Shown here piece after piece: positions 14,454 through 22,812 of a stretch of 24,680 nucleotides of DNA (position 1 is its first letter; every line of letters begins with the position of its first letter). Location of the stretch: positions 1 through 24,680 of the IMG/VR virus record IMGVR_UViG_3300014839_000038. One strand, 5' to 3'. The stretch is from a virus. The notes under the pieces were generated by a model. It had not been told where the DNA came from. It saw nothing but the letters and a program-made list of their open reading frames with translations, and made no database searches. A program made the position numbers and the translations under genes.

Positions 14454-15307
14454 CACGAAACCCCTTTCGTCACATCAACCTTCTCGTCCAAGCCCTTCGG
14501 CACGAACTTCCAAGGATCGTACTCCACCTGAGCGATATTGTGTTGTGGAAACATCCCCTGCAACAAGCGAAGCTTCATGTCGTCGCGGAACACCTCGGCA
14601 GGGTTTGCCGAAGCATCAGGAGCCGAGGACGCCGAAGGCATTGTCTCGCTCGGTGTAACTCCGTTCCCTTGCGCTGCTTGCGGTGCGTGATCTCCGGCCA
14701 CGTTCGCCCCTGCGATCTGGAAGTGCCCAGGATCGCCGAAGTTTGCCCCTGGATAGAGTCCGAACTTCGGAGCATTCGCCACGAGCCAACTTTGGTTCTT
14801 CGGATCGCTGGCGTACATATCAACCGCGTTACCGTGGTTGTGATAGGACATTCCCGGAGGCGCTGCAATCCCTCCGGTGCCAGCTTTGTACTTTGCGTAC
14901 AGTCCTGCTTGTTGTTCGTTTGACCGATACCCTGATAATACAGTCGTATCAATCCCGGCGGCTTTCGCGGCCGCCTGTAACGCAGCAGCACGCTTCGCGA
15001 ACTCCGGGTTGAGTCCCTCGGTGTTGACATTCGGTGCGACCGAAAGGAACCCTCCCGAAGGTTTTCCCACTCCTGCAACGGGGGTAGGGTTCTTTGCGTA
15101 GTTGAGCAACGTATGCGGCGGGTCCGGCGAAGTTGCAGGAGCCACGTTGTTTGATCCTCCAACAATAGGACTCGTCGTCGCAGCTGCACTCGACGCTGGG
15201 GTGTTCAGAATCGGCGCCCCAACGAGCTTCGGCGATGTCGCAGCCCGAGGCATCCATCCTTGCGGAATGTTCGAGCCCACTAGGTCCGTTGAGTCGTCAT
15301 CGGCCAT
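14453..15307 (-). CDS. M15-family (D,D-carboxypeptidase-like) peptidase, virion-cluster, 284 aa
   Basis: This is a zinc peptidase of the VanY/L,D- or D,D-peptidase group that cuts peptide bonds in peptidoglycan. The signature is clear: SGYRS at residues 125-129, then S-Y-H-N-H-G-N-A-V-D (Zn ligands His156 and Asp163), then D-P-G-H-F (Asp192 and the third Zn ligand His195). An N-terminal ~90-residue Pro/Ser/Ala-rich linker precedes the domain, and a ~70-residue tail with DPWKFVPKGLDEKV follows. There is no signal peptide. Its place between portal and scaffold suggests a virion-associated enzyme that opens the wall during DNA entry; it could alternatively be the lysis endolysin. ATG at 15307 (TGATG overlap with portal) is preferred, with GGGA 8 bases upstream. 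Confidence 0.85.
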   Translation of the reverse strand: MADDDSTDLVGSNIPQGWMPRAATSPKLVGAPILNTPASSAAATTSPIVGGSNNVAPATSPDPPHTLLNYAKNPTPVAGVGKPSGGFLSVAPNVNTEGLNPEFAKRAAALQAAAKAAGIDTTVLSGYRSNEQQAGLYAKYKAGTGGIAAPPGMSYHNHGNAVDMYASDPKNQSWLVANAPKFGLYPGANFGDPGHFQIAGANVAGDHAPQAAQGNGVTPSETMPSASSAPDASANPAEVFRDDMKLRLLQGMFPQHNIAQVEYDPWKFVPKGLDEKVDVTKGVS

Positions 15308-17622
15308 CACGTCATTCCCGGAGTGTTGTGGAGTTGGGCCAGCGGAGCAACCTTAAGGTACTTCCCCTTCCGCGTCGGGTCGGTCAAGTACCACTCGCCA
15401 TCGGGCGCACGCAAAGCCCCCGGAATCGGTGGGGGCTCCTCTGGCGGAGTCTCACTCGCCACCGAGTCGCCCTTCGTCTGGACTTTGATCTCATCCATGA
15501 TCCCGCCAATGGAAGTCTGGAGGGAATCCTGAACAGCTTGAGCGATCAACGCTTGAAGTCCCGCAGGGTCCGTCGGGAGGAGCTTGCTGAGCGCTGCAAT
15601 TCGCTTCGTCTCGGCGTCATACACCTCAACTTCGCGGAGTTCGTCCTTGTTGTTCAGTTTAATACGGTCCCTCGCGTGGAGGTCCATCTCTTTCACGAGT
15701 GCCCCCTGGATCGCTTGGAGTTGCTGCTGGAGGAGTTGCTCCTGCTGAGTCGGGCCTTTCCCAAGTGCAACGGGAGGAACCATCCTACGGAGCCTCAGCG
15801 ACGCTTCCGCAGCGCCCTCAAACTGCATGTTCTTCAGGAGTACATCACCCAGAATTGGGATCAAGCCGGGGGCTTGCGTCAGGATGAGGGTCATATTCTC
15901 AACAGTCTCCTCGCGCCTCGTGTCGAACGACGGACCTACACTTGCGGCGACTTCATACTTCCCAACGAGGGGATTCATCACCCTCTTAATCACCTGGCCC
16001 TGGAAGTCCTGCTCCTGAGCAAAGCCCGCCCGCAACGAGGGGTCCAACACGAGGTCATACTCCAGTCCGTCCGACGCGACGATGCGTTTGATTCGCTTCG
16101 TGTCATACAACTTGGGATACAAATCGAGTAGTTGCTTCCCCAGCGCAATGAGCATCCCCTCGTAGTTGTCCTGGAAATGAAAGTTTGCTGTGGCGGACTG
16201 CGACCGCCGAGCATTAATCGCCGCTCCGGTGCGTTCATTTCCCGGCTCTCCGAGTTGGTTTTCGTACTGCCCCGAGACCATCATAATCTGCTGGCGCGAA
16301 TTCTCCATCGCCTGTTGAAACCCCGGCGATGCTTGTGGCGGATCAATCCGCTGAGGAGGCGGAATCGGCACCTCGGGGTTGCCTTCGGGGTCCACGTGAT
16401 TGTACGGAAGCACTGCTGGATTGTCAATGTTTGACATCCGCCAAATCGCTTCGTGCTCTTCGATGGCCTTTGCCGGAGCGAGCCACGGGGCTTTCGTCTG
16501 AAGCGCCAGACCCTCAATCTGGGCGGACGAGAAGTAATTGAACATCCTCTGCGCGTCCAACATATACCGAGTATGGCCCTTCCGGTCAAGGCGACCTTCG
16601 ATCACAGTCTCCTCGCCAAGACACCGAATAATAGGGATGTACTTTCCGAGCCATACTGTCTGCTCGATTACTTCCGACCCAACAATCAAGTACCATTCAA
16701 CCTCGTCCGATGTGACTTCGCGGAGCCTGGTGGTTTCCTTATCGAGGATTCCATCCCGAGCTTCTTTCTTCCGAATGAGACGTTCGAACCGATCCCGAGG
16801 AAAGTTAAACCTCTGGCCTTCATGAAGGAACGATACTAACTCGGATCGCTTCGGAACCTTGCGAAAGTACTCACAGACCCGAATGTGGCTTTCGCCCCTG
16901 CGATCGCCCGGTGATCCCCCGAGTCCCAGCGGCTCGGTGCCCTTTACCCGCGCCACGAGGTCCGGATATGCATCACGAAAATCCTGCCGCGGGACGTCAT
17001 CGAAGATGAACCCAAACTTCCCGTCGAGCGCATTCCCGCCGACATGGATGTCGGGGTCTAGGAACACCTGCATCGGGTCGTCAATGGGGTCCAAGTAGAC
17101 TTCCTGGTTGAACGAATCGTCCGCTTCGTACCGAGTGACAAGCCGGGCATACCCCACTCCGCCGTCAACCGCCCACGACCGTGCCACCGGAAGCGCCAAA
17201 TGCTGAGCATCTGAGATTTGTTGGGTGTGTCGAAAAAGGTCCTGCATCACATCCGCAGAGTCCTGCGTTGCGCCATTGCCCATGCCGAGAAACTTTACTT
17301 CGGACTTGTTTTTCCGCATCTCATTGGAAATCATTTTGTTGTGCGCGCGGATTAAATTGAGCGTCAAACAGGGCCTTGCAGTGTTTTCACGGGCGTTTCG
17401 GATTTCGCTGGGCCACTGGAATCCGTTCTCGGAGTCGCCATAAGCGAACTTAATGTCCCGCAGGAACCTCTGCCGCCACTCACCTTCCCACTCGTTACAG
17501 CGGTCAAAGCGCTTGCGAGCTTCCTGCACGACAGGATCGTCAGACAGCACGCTCGGGTCCATCGCGTCTTCGTCAGGAGCCACATCGCCTCGGCGACGGG
17601 GGCGTCCACTCATCTCATCCAT
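15307..17622 (-). CDS. Portal protein, P22-type, 771 aa
   Basis: The dodecameric portal is the head vertex through which DNA enters and leaves. Length is close to P22 gp1 (725 aa). Segments fit the P22 portal family: the early F-(x)-W-x-Y/F-G-x-x-Q-W-like stretch (FLRDIKFAYGDSENGFQWPS), then RPCLTLNLIRAHNKMISNEM, and a C-terminal Gln-rich helical region (QQEQLLQQQLQAIQGALVKE, about residues 640-690) that could form the barrel. The last ~60 residues are Pro-rich and variable. ATG at 17622 has AGGGGG 7 bases upstream and overlaps the terL end by 13 bases. The order terL-portal-scaffold-coat is conserved with P22. Confidence 0.92.
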   Translation of the reverse strand: MDEMSGRPRRRGDVAPDEDAMDPSVLSDDPVVQEARKRFDRCNEWEGEWRQRFLRDIKFAYGDSENGFQWPSEIRNARENTARPCLTLNLIRAHNKMISNEMRKNKSEVKFLGMGNGATQDSADVMQDLFRHTQQISDAQHLALPVARSWAVDGGVGYARLVTRYEADDSFNQEVYLDPIDDPMQVFLDPDIHVGGNALDGKFGFIFDDVPRQDFRDAYPDLVARVKGTEPLGLGGSPGDRRGESHIRVCEYFRKVPKRSELVSFLHEGQRFNFPRDRFERLIRKKEARDGILDKETTRLREVTSDEVEWYLIVGSEVIEQTVWLGKYIPIIRCLGEETVIEGRLDRKGHTRYMLDAQRMFNYFSSAQIEGLALQTKAPWLAPAKAIEEHEAIWRMSNIDNPAVLPYNHVDPEGNPEVPIPPPQRIDPPQASPGFQQAMENSRQQIMMVSGQYENQLGEPGNERTGAAINARRSQSATANFHFQDNYEGMLIALGKQLLDLYPKLYDTKRIKRIVASDGLEYDLVLDPSLRAGFAQEQDFQGQVIKRVMNPLVGKYEVAASVGPSFDTRREETVENMTLILTQAPGLIPILGDVLLKNMQFEGAAEASLRLRRMVPPVALGKGPTQQEQLLQQQLQAIQGALVKEMDLHARDRIKLNNKDELREVEVYDAETKRIAALSKLLPTDPAGLQALIAQAVQDSLQTSIGGIMDEIKVQTKGDSVASETPPEEPPPIPGALRAPDGEWYLTDPTRKGKYLKVAPLAQLHNTPGMT

Positions 17623-19040
17623 CCCAAGCCCCCTTCGACTCGCCCAATCGCAGCAGAGGTCGCTTTAGCTAGTCTCCCTGCAAGGGAGTCTCCCTGCGGT
17701 GGTCTCGCCTGTCCCACTCGCTTCACTTTCGTGCTCACAGCGAAATACTTAAATGCATCTGCACCATCGGAGTTCATCAGCACGGTGAGTTGCCCACGGT
17801 TGTCGGTCTTGAAGCAGTAGTGTCGGAGGACATTGAGCCCGTCCTCACAGCCGCTTTCGTCGAAGTAGCAATTCGGAAACACCACCCGTGCCGCGTTGAT
17901 TCCGTCGTTGTCGTTTGTCGCCGGGACAATCTGCACATTGTAGCCCGAAGTCCGAACTTGCTCTTCAATGCTCTGCTTGTAACCGAGGCGTTTGTGCTTC
18001 GCGTCGTGCGGGAGGAACATGCTTCCATAGAAGTACCCCCGACCCTGACAATACTTCAGATAGTGCGACAACTCCTCCCGATTCGCCTCGTAGTAGTGCA
18101 GAATCCGCCATTGCATCGCTACGCGTTGGACGAACCACAACGAAGTGTTGTTCGTCTTGCCGAGGTCCCAGAACACATCCACCGGAACGTCGGGCTCATA
18201 AGGAACGCCACAAATCCGACCCTCGAGCTGCGCCGCACGGAGTTCCTTCGCATACACCGCACCTTCGAGGTTCTGAATGGTCGCACCCTCATACACATGA
18301 AGGTACGAATCGTAATCCTCTTCTTTGAGTTTCTCCCGCTCCCGCTGAAGTACCGATCCAAACCACGGGTTGTCACGCCAACTGACCTTGATCGAAAGGA
18401 TGTCTGTTGACTCCATCACGGGGCACGTAATCGGTGCTAGTGTAAAATCCGATCCAAAGAGATGTTTTAGTGTTACTTCGCTTCCAAATCTTCGTACAGG
18501 ATCTTCAACCTTTACTAACCGCGAGTCTTTCACGAAATGCTTATACGTATAGTCTGTCTCTAGTTCTGGATTGAAGCTCAACCAAATCTCACTATCATTA
18601 GCTCTAATAGTTGGAATAAGAACTCCCCAGGAGTGCCGAGAGATGTTGGCTGCTTCTTCAGGCCAACAAATATCTACACCCTCATACGATCTAATGCTGG
18701 AGACATTATTCTTAATTCCTTCAAACGAAAACGTGGTGCCGTTGGCGCCGTAAATCTTTGCCTTCTCGATCTTGTAGAACCCACTGAGTCCGAGGGCAAG
18801 GATTTGCTGCTCTAGGAGCTTGTGTACCGAGTCATCGATGGATTTCTGTAATTCACGAACACACAAAATGGTAAGTTTTGTCTTTCCCGGAAACAAGATT
18901 TGAGGTGACATTCCCAACAGCAACAATGCACGGGCAATACACCAACTTTTTGCCGCTCCGCGGCCACCCCAAAACACCTTGTATCTCTTGGGCACAAAGA
19001 GCGGGATAAAGGGAGCCGGGAATGTGATGGGGCCGGACAT
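17610..19040 (-). CDS. terL: Large terminase subunit, PBSX/Terminase_3-type, 476 aa
   Basis: This is the DNA-packaging motor and nuclease that docks on the portal. Motifs: Walker A at residues 24-32 (WGGRGAAKS), Walker B with catalytic Glu at 121-129 (GVDICWPEE), coupling motif LSFNP at 154-158, RDNPWF at 222-227, and the start of the RNase H-like nuclease near residues 288-296 (VFWDLGKTN) with its first metal-binding Asp. Residues about 173-216 look like extra sequence compared with the usual short link between LSFNPELE and KVxWRDNPWF. DNA from about 18421 to 18720 is AT-rich (125/300 G+C by hand count, 42%), while 18181-18240 is 65%. The ATG at 19040 has no Shine-Dalgarno and no alternative in-frame start exists before an upstream stop. 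No small terminase gene precedes it. Confidence 0.93.
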   Translation of the reverse strand: MSGPITFPAPFIPLFVPKRYKVFWGGRGAAKSWCIARALLLLGMSPQILFPGKTKLTILCVRELQKSIDDSVHKLLEQQILALGLSGFYKIEKAKIYGANGTTFSFEGIKNNVSSIRSYEGVDICWPEEAANISRHSWGVLIPTIRANDSEIWLSFNPELETDYTYKHFVKDSRLVKVEDPVRRFGSEVTLKHLFGSDFTLAPITCPVMESTDILSIKVSWRDNPWFGSVLQREREKLKEEDYDSYLHVYEGATIQNLEGAVYAKELRAAQLEGRICGVPYEPDVPVDVFWDLGKTNNTSLWFVQRVAMQWRILHYYEANREELSHYLKYCQGRGYFYGSMFLPHDAKHKRLGYKQSIEEQVRTSGYNVQIVPATNDNDGINAARVVFPNCYFDESGCEDGLNVLRHYCFKTDNRGQLTVLMNSDGADAFKYFAVSTKVKRVGQARPPQGDSLAGRLAKATSAAIGRVEGGLGWMR

Positions 19041-19067
19041 GGGGGGCTCTGTTGGAGGGGAGGGGTC

Positions 19068-19106
19068 GCCCCGGCCAGGGGGTTATAGTGACTCCACGGC
19101 CGGGGC
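19068..19106. repeat. Perfect 9-bp inverted repeat before terL
   Basis: The arms gccccggcc (19068-19076) and ggccggggc (19098-19106) are perfect complements around a 21-base centre. In RNA from the minus strand this gives a strong GC stem between the fibre gene and terL. No T-run follows it, so it is not a typical intrinsic terminator. It may be an operator, an RNA-processing site or a packaging-recognition site. Confidence 0.6.
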
Positions 19107-19108
19107 AA
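19082..19108 (-). promoter_or_regulatory. Possible weak promoter for terL (inside the inverted repeat)
   Basis: On the minus strand TTGCCC (19108-19103) and TATAAC (19087-19082) resemble -35 and -10 boxes, with 4/6 and 5/6 matches to sigma-70 consensus. The 15-base spacer is shorter than the ideal 17. The predicted start would be near 19075, giving a leader of about 35 bases. It lies in one of the largest gaps of the operon and inside the 9-bp inverted repeat, so a repressor or activator could act there. The match is weak and could be chance. Confidence 0.2.
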
Positions 19109-19140
19109 CTTACACTATGTCAGGACTTTCGCCCCGCCGC

Positions 19141-20613
19141 TTACGGAAGCGCCGAGGCCGAGATAATTCCGACCGCCGACGAAGTCCCTAACGAGAGCAA
19201 CTGATTCGCCGTACCTGCCGCCCCAACCGACGCGGTGCAAGCGATCAACACACCAGTCGCCGAAGGCACCGTCGTCAGCGTCGACGCAGTCGCAAGCCCC
19301 GAGCACACACTGACGCTTGTCTCGCCCACTTGCGCGAACGCAGTGAACCCCGTGGTATACTGCATCGCCGGCGCAATCCTCATCGGCACCGGGAACTGCA
19401 AGTAGCAATTTGCCACCGTCGTCGCGGTGTTCTCGCATGACGCCACAGGCGCCACGAGCGTCTGCGACTCAAAGTTGTAGTACCAGTACGACAGGTCAAT
19501 GAGGGACTCGACCGACGCCGGACGACGCTCAAACGCGGTGGGAGTAACCACCCCGCTCGGCAACGTCGGAGTCACTGCCGAAGGCTTCGCTTCAAGCTGC
19601 AACCCTTGGAGTTCGATCCAGTCCGTCGTGATCGCAGTCGCGACAGTCGGGGTAAAGCACACCTGCACCGACACATCCGTCACCGCGGTCGTAGTTCCCG
19701 GGATGACAGTCGGAATCGGAGCCGCCACGGCATAACGGGTCCAAGTGGTCGATCCGGGGATCGTCACAAACCCACTCGACCCAAGCGTACCCGAAGTTCC
19801 CGCCACCAACACCGGCACCGCCGCAGTTTGGTTCGTCGGACCGGACGTCCCAAACGTAGTGGCGTTCGTTCCGATCGCGAACTTGGACCCCTGCGACCCG
19901 GCGTATCCCAACGTCGCTTGGGTTCCGACCGCAGCCGCCGCGGAGGAGTACGAAATCTCCACCGTAAAAGCCCCGCCAGTCGCGGACATCCCGGCTCCGT
20001 TTAGTTCGTAGAACGAGAACACCGCATTGGACCCAATCAGCGGAGCGCTCTGGTTGATGTCAAGCGTCTGCCCAACACACTCCAAAGCTCCCGTCGCAGC
20101 CGAAGTTCTCGCCAATCGCAACGCATGGGTTGACCCCAACGCCGGCAACACTTCGGTCGACCCTGACGCAATCGTCACAGTGTTGCTGGAGGTTCCTTTG
20201 CCGTAGAGCCACCAACCATCCGCCGACATCACCGCCGCGGTGGCAGTGATACCGGCGAGTGACGCAATGCCTTTCGTAGTGCTGAGCCGCTGCGCCAAGT
20301 TCGTATCAAAGTCTCCGCCGACGAGCCGATTCACCCCAAACGGAAGCCCCAACACTGACGTTGGCACGAGTTCCGTCTGGGGAAACTGCCCCGACGCCAA
20401 GCCCGTATCGACCGCGGTGGTCTCCGAGCCCGTCAGCGCAGGCGCTCCAGCCGGAACGTACCCCTGACACGACCCATTCACCGTGTTGTAGCAATACTGC
20501 GGGCCACCGACGAGTGGCACATTAGGATACCACCCCGCAGCAACAGCGACCGCCGCTGCTCCGATGCTCGTCGCGGCGATCAGCCCCGCGAGGATCTTTC
20601 TCTTCGCTCTCAT
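19141..20613 (-). CDS. Tail fibre-type protein with Sec signal peptide, 490 aa
   Basis: ATG at 20613 has GAGGAGA 6 bases upstream. Residues 1-26 look like a Sec signal peptide (MRAKRKILAGLIAATSIGAA then AVAVAA), with cleavage likely after VAA. The body is Thr/Ser/Gly-rich beta sequence. From about residue 115 it fits a carbohydrate-binding or jelly-roll type domain seen in phage fibre and host-recognition proteins: GNRLVGGDFD-like strand, ADGWWLYGKG, then WIELQGLQLE and a later FERRPASVESLIDLSYWYYN, resembling the common QLE-x(n)-TxFERRP-x(n)-CQRYY motif of phage fibres. Function is probably host-receptor binding. The signal peptide is odd for a virion protein assembled in the cytoplasm. Confidence 0.75.
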   Translation of the reverse strand: MRAKRKILAGLIAATSIGAAAVAVAAGWYPNVPLVGGPQYCYNTVNGSCQGYVPAGAPALTGSETTAVDTGLASGQFPQTELVPTSVLGLPFGVNRLVGGDFDTNLAQRLSTTKGIASLAGITATAAVMSADGWWLYGKGTSSNTVTIASGSTEVLPALGSTHALRLARTSAATGALECVGQTLDINQSAPLIGSNAVFSFYELNGAGMSATGGAFTVEISYSSAAAAVGTQATLGYAGSQGSKFAIGTNATTFGTSGPTNQTAAVPVLVAGTSGTLGSSGFVTIPGSTTWTRYAVAAPIPTVIPGTTTAVTDVSVQVCFTPTVATAITTDWIELQGLQLEAKPSAVTPTLPSGVVTPTAFERRPASVESLIDLSYWYYNFESQTLVAPVASCENTATTVANCYLQFPVPMRIAPAMQYTTGFTAFAQVGETSVSVCSGLATASTLTTVPSATGVLIACTASVGAAGTANQLLSLGTSSAVGIISASALP

Positions 20614-20651
20614 TTCACTCTCCTCGGGGGCACTTCACGCTCCCCAGCTTC

Positions 20652-20667
20652 GGGGGACCATTCCCCC
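20652..20667. other. GC-rich hairpin between the two tail genes
   Basis: GGGGGA-CCAT-TCCCCC is a perfect 6-bp inverted repeat with a 4-base loop. It lies between the stop of the head-binding tail gene and the ribosome site of the fibre gene. No T-run follows on either strand, so it is not a standard terminator. Nearby C-runs (by the GAGGAGA site) could pair with the G-run instead, which might tune translation of the fibre gene. Confidence 0.4.
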
Positions 20668-20688
20668 AAATCACGTCACACAACTTGC

Positions 20689-22812
20689 TCAATATGAGAG
20701 TTGTGCGATTAGTTGATGCGCCTGAACGTTAGTTGTAAACCGTCCTGCAATCGAGCCACCACCACTCGACCACTCAAGCGCTTGGTAGTATGTTTGTCCG
20801 ACCGCAGGAACACCCCCATAAGTTCCTGTAGCACTTCCCCCAACAATGCCCCCACCGTAAGCCTGTGCGACACCGCCGGCGCTACTCGCCACAGCGGTAG
20901 AATTCACCCCGACTTCGAAGTCGTAATTCTGTGCGCCACCACCGCTAACGAAGTCGGTAAACGTCACCGAAACACTATCCTCGGACTGCCCCGCCACGAC
21001 CGTAATGCGGTTTTTGTTGCTGGCATCCGATGCAGCGAAGGTGCTAGTTCCCGTTGCTGTCCAACTTGCCTTGCTATCCCGCGCTGCCGCACTCAACGGC
21101 ACGCGGTTGTATTCGTTCCACAACCCCACCCACGATGCGTTGCTTGGGCCGCCGGAAGCTGCCGCAGGGGTCGGATCAAACGTCACCGTTGGAGCAGAAG
21201 TCCATGTGACATTTAGTGTCAGGCTTGATCCCGAAGTAGACGTAGTGGCAATCGGGTTCGCCGGAGTGACGGGGCACAATCCTCCTGTTCGCAGTGCCGC
21301 CGACGTTACGACGCCCCCACCGCTTGCAGTCACCGTGAAGGTGGGTTCTACCGTGCAAACACCATCTGCAAGTGTTGCCACGTCTCCTGTGGTGTAGCTA
21401 GCTCCGCCAGCCGAAACCGTCGCGCTTATCGCCTTATACGGATCAGTTTCGATGGTCCCCAAATACGTACCGAAACCGGCTTTTGGTCCATTTACAACAT
21501 CAACCGAGTTCGTCAGAATCCCACTGACCTTCACAAGCACGTCCCCTGCCGCCGGCGTCGTCACATTCGTCCACGCAACATCCCGTGTCAACGTACAAGT
21601 TCCAGCGTTGTTCCACGCAACCACATCATACACCGATGATGCCACAGCCGCGGCAGGTCCGGCGTTTCCAGCTACCGAATTCGCCAACACATTCGACATA
21701 ACCGGACAAGGTGTTAGCACAAACGCGGAACCATTCCACAACGGCACTCCGTTTCCGCCATAGGGCTGAGCATAGACAGTTCCGACTCCCGTAGCCGATC
21801 CCACCGAAACCGCACTAGATGCCGAGGTTGAAAGCCGAAACTGTGGCGGCGATGCAAAAGTTTGTGCAGCAACAGGCATATACTGAATGATCTGCCATGC
21901 ACCTGATCCAAGATAAACCACCCAAGCACTATCCCCCGCAGCAGTTGTGATGTCAACCCCGTTTGGGGTCTGCATTGTCGCGCTTTCGGTGATCGTCAAC
22001 GCTCCCGCAAACTGCACCAAGTAGAGTGGCCACTGGACACTGGCGGTTGCGCCGAACGACGTAATTGTGGTTGTTCCACTTACAAACGCGTTGTGGTATG
22101 CCAGGGTTCCGAGGTCCGTTGTTGCAGCCGACGCAATCACGACTTGCTGCCCGATTCCCGGTGTCGGAAGTTGGGACCCCAAAATAAACGCATTCAACGA
22201 CGCAGAATACGTCGCGAACTCAAGATTTCCAATGACAATCTCCGAGCCTACAAGAAGCGTCGGACCCGTCGCAGAGTTCTTCTCCAACAACACACTTCCA
22301 AACCCCGAGGCATTAATTGTCGTCGAGGCGGTGTTGGTTGCGTTTGCAATGAACCCAACAGTCTGGCCATCCGTCGCTACGAACCCCGCTGGGGTCGAGA
22401 GGGTAATTGCGTTCGCGGTGCCGGTGGCAGTGCCGTACCAGATAACGCCTCCAGAACCCCCACTACTCGAAGCCGGACTCGCATAAGTGAGCTGATCCCA
22501 CACTACGTTTCCGTTAAGATCCTGAACAACCTGTCGGTATTCTCCGTTGCCCCAAATGATCGCACGGCCGTTTGCGTCCAGCGAAATTGGGTTGGTGTTC
22601 GGAGTATGCCCAAGGGGGTCCTGGTATGTTGGCTTCGGTGTCGTAGTGAACGGTACGTACATATACACATGACCACCGACGTAAGGAGCCCCGTTGCCAT
22701 CACTGAACTGGGTCATGCCGTTCGGCAGGATCGCTTCGGTCTGGGCAACTGCGTCAACAGCGTAACAGATAAGTCCCAACGTCGCTAGGAACTTTGTGAA
22801 TGCAGTTTTCAC
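20689..22812 (-). CDS. Tailspike/fibre with head-binding domain and Sec signal peptide, 707 aa
   Basis: I choose GTG at 22812: it overlaps the preceding stop (GTGA), and the resulting N-terminus is a clean signal peptide (MKTAFTKFLATLGLICYAVD then AVAQ), with cleavage after AVA or AVAQ. Residues about 27-112 (LPNGMTQFSDGNGAPYVGGH; PKPTYQDPLGHTPNTNPISL; DANGRAIIWGNGEYRQVVQD) match the head-binding, tailspike-type N-terminal domain common in short-tailed phages. Next come beta-repeat segments (TANAITLSTPAGF; NTASTTINASGFGSVLLEKN) of fibre type. The C-terminal half is Gly/Ser/Thr-rich beta sequence; I see no depolymerase active-site signature. It would attach to the virion and bind host surface sugars, probably with the following fibre gene. 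Confidence 0.75.
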   Translation of the reverse strand: MKTAFTKFLATLGLICYAVDAVAQTEAILPNGMTQFSDGNGAPYVGGHVYMYVPFTTTPKPTYQDPLGHTPNTNPISLDANGRAIIWGNGEYRQVVQDLNGNVVWDQLTYASPASSSGGSGGVIWYGTATGTANAITLSTPAGFVATDGQTVGFIANATNTASTTINASGFGSVLLEKNSATGPTLLVGSEIVIGNLEFATYSASLNAFILGSQLPTPGIGQQVVIASAATTDLGTLAYHNAFVSGTTTITSFGATASVQWPLYLVQFAGALTITESATMQTPNGVDITTAAGDSAWVVYLGSGAWQIIQYMPVAAQTFASPPQFRLSTSASSAVSVGSATGVGTVYAQPYGGNGVPLWNGSAFVLTPCPVMSNVLANSVAGNAGPAAAVASSVYDVVAWNNAGTCTLTRDVAWTNVTTPAAGDVLVKVSGILTNSVDVVNGPKAGFGTYLGTIETDPYKAISATVSAGGASYTTGDVATLADGVCTVEPTFTVTASGGGVVTSAALRTGGLCPVTPANPIATTSTSGSSLTLNVTWTSAPTVTFDPTPAAASGGPSNASWVGLWNEYNRVPLSAAARDSKASWTATGTSTFAASDASNKNRITVVAGQSEDSVSVTFTDFVSGGGAQNYDFEVGVNSTAVASSAGGVAQAYGGGIVGGSATGTYGGVPAVGQTYYQALEWSSGGGSIAGRFTTNVQAHQLIAQLSY

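Noticed and set aside
15235-16131. Plus-strand frame of 298 residues inside the portal gene
   Set aside because: Antisense to portal, Leu/Arg-rich without motifs; portal is clearly coding here.
20652-20667. Intrinsic terminator between the tail genes
   Set aside because: The hairpin is perfect but no T-run follows on either strand.
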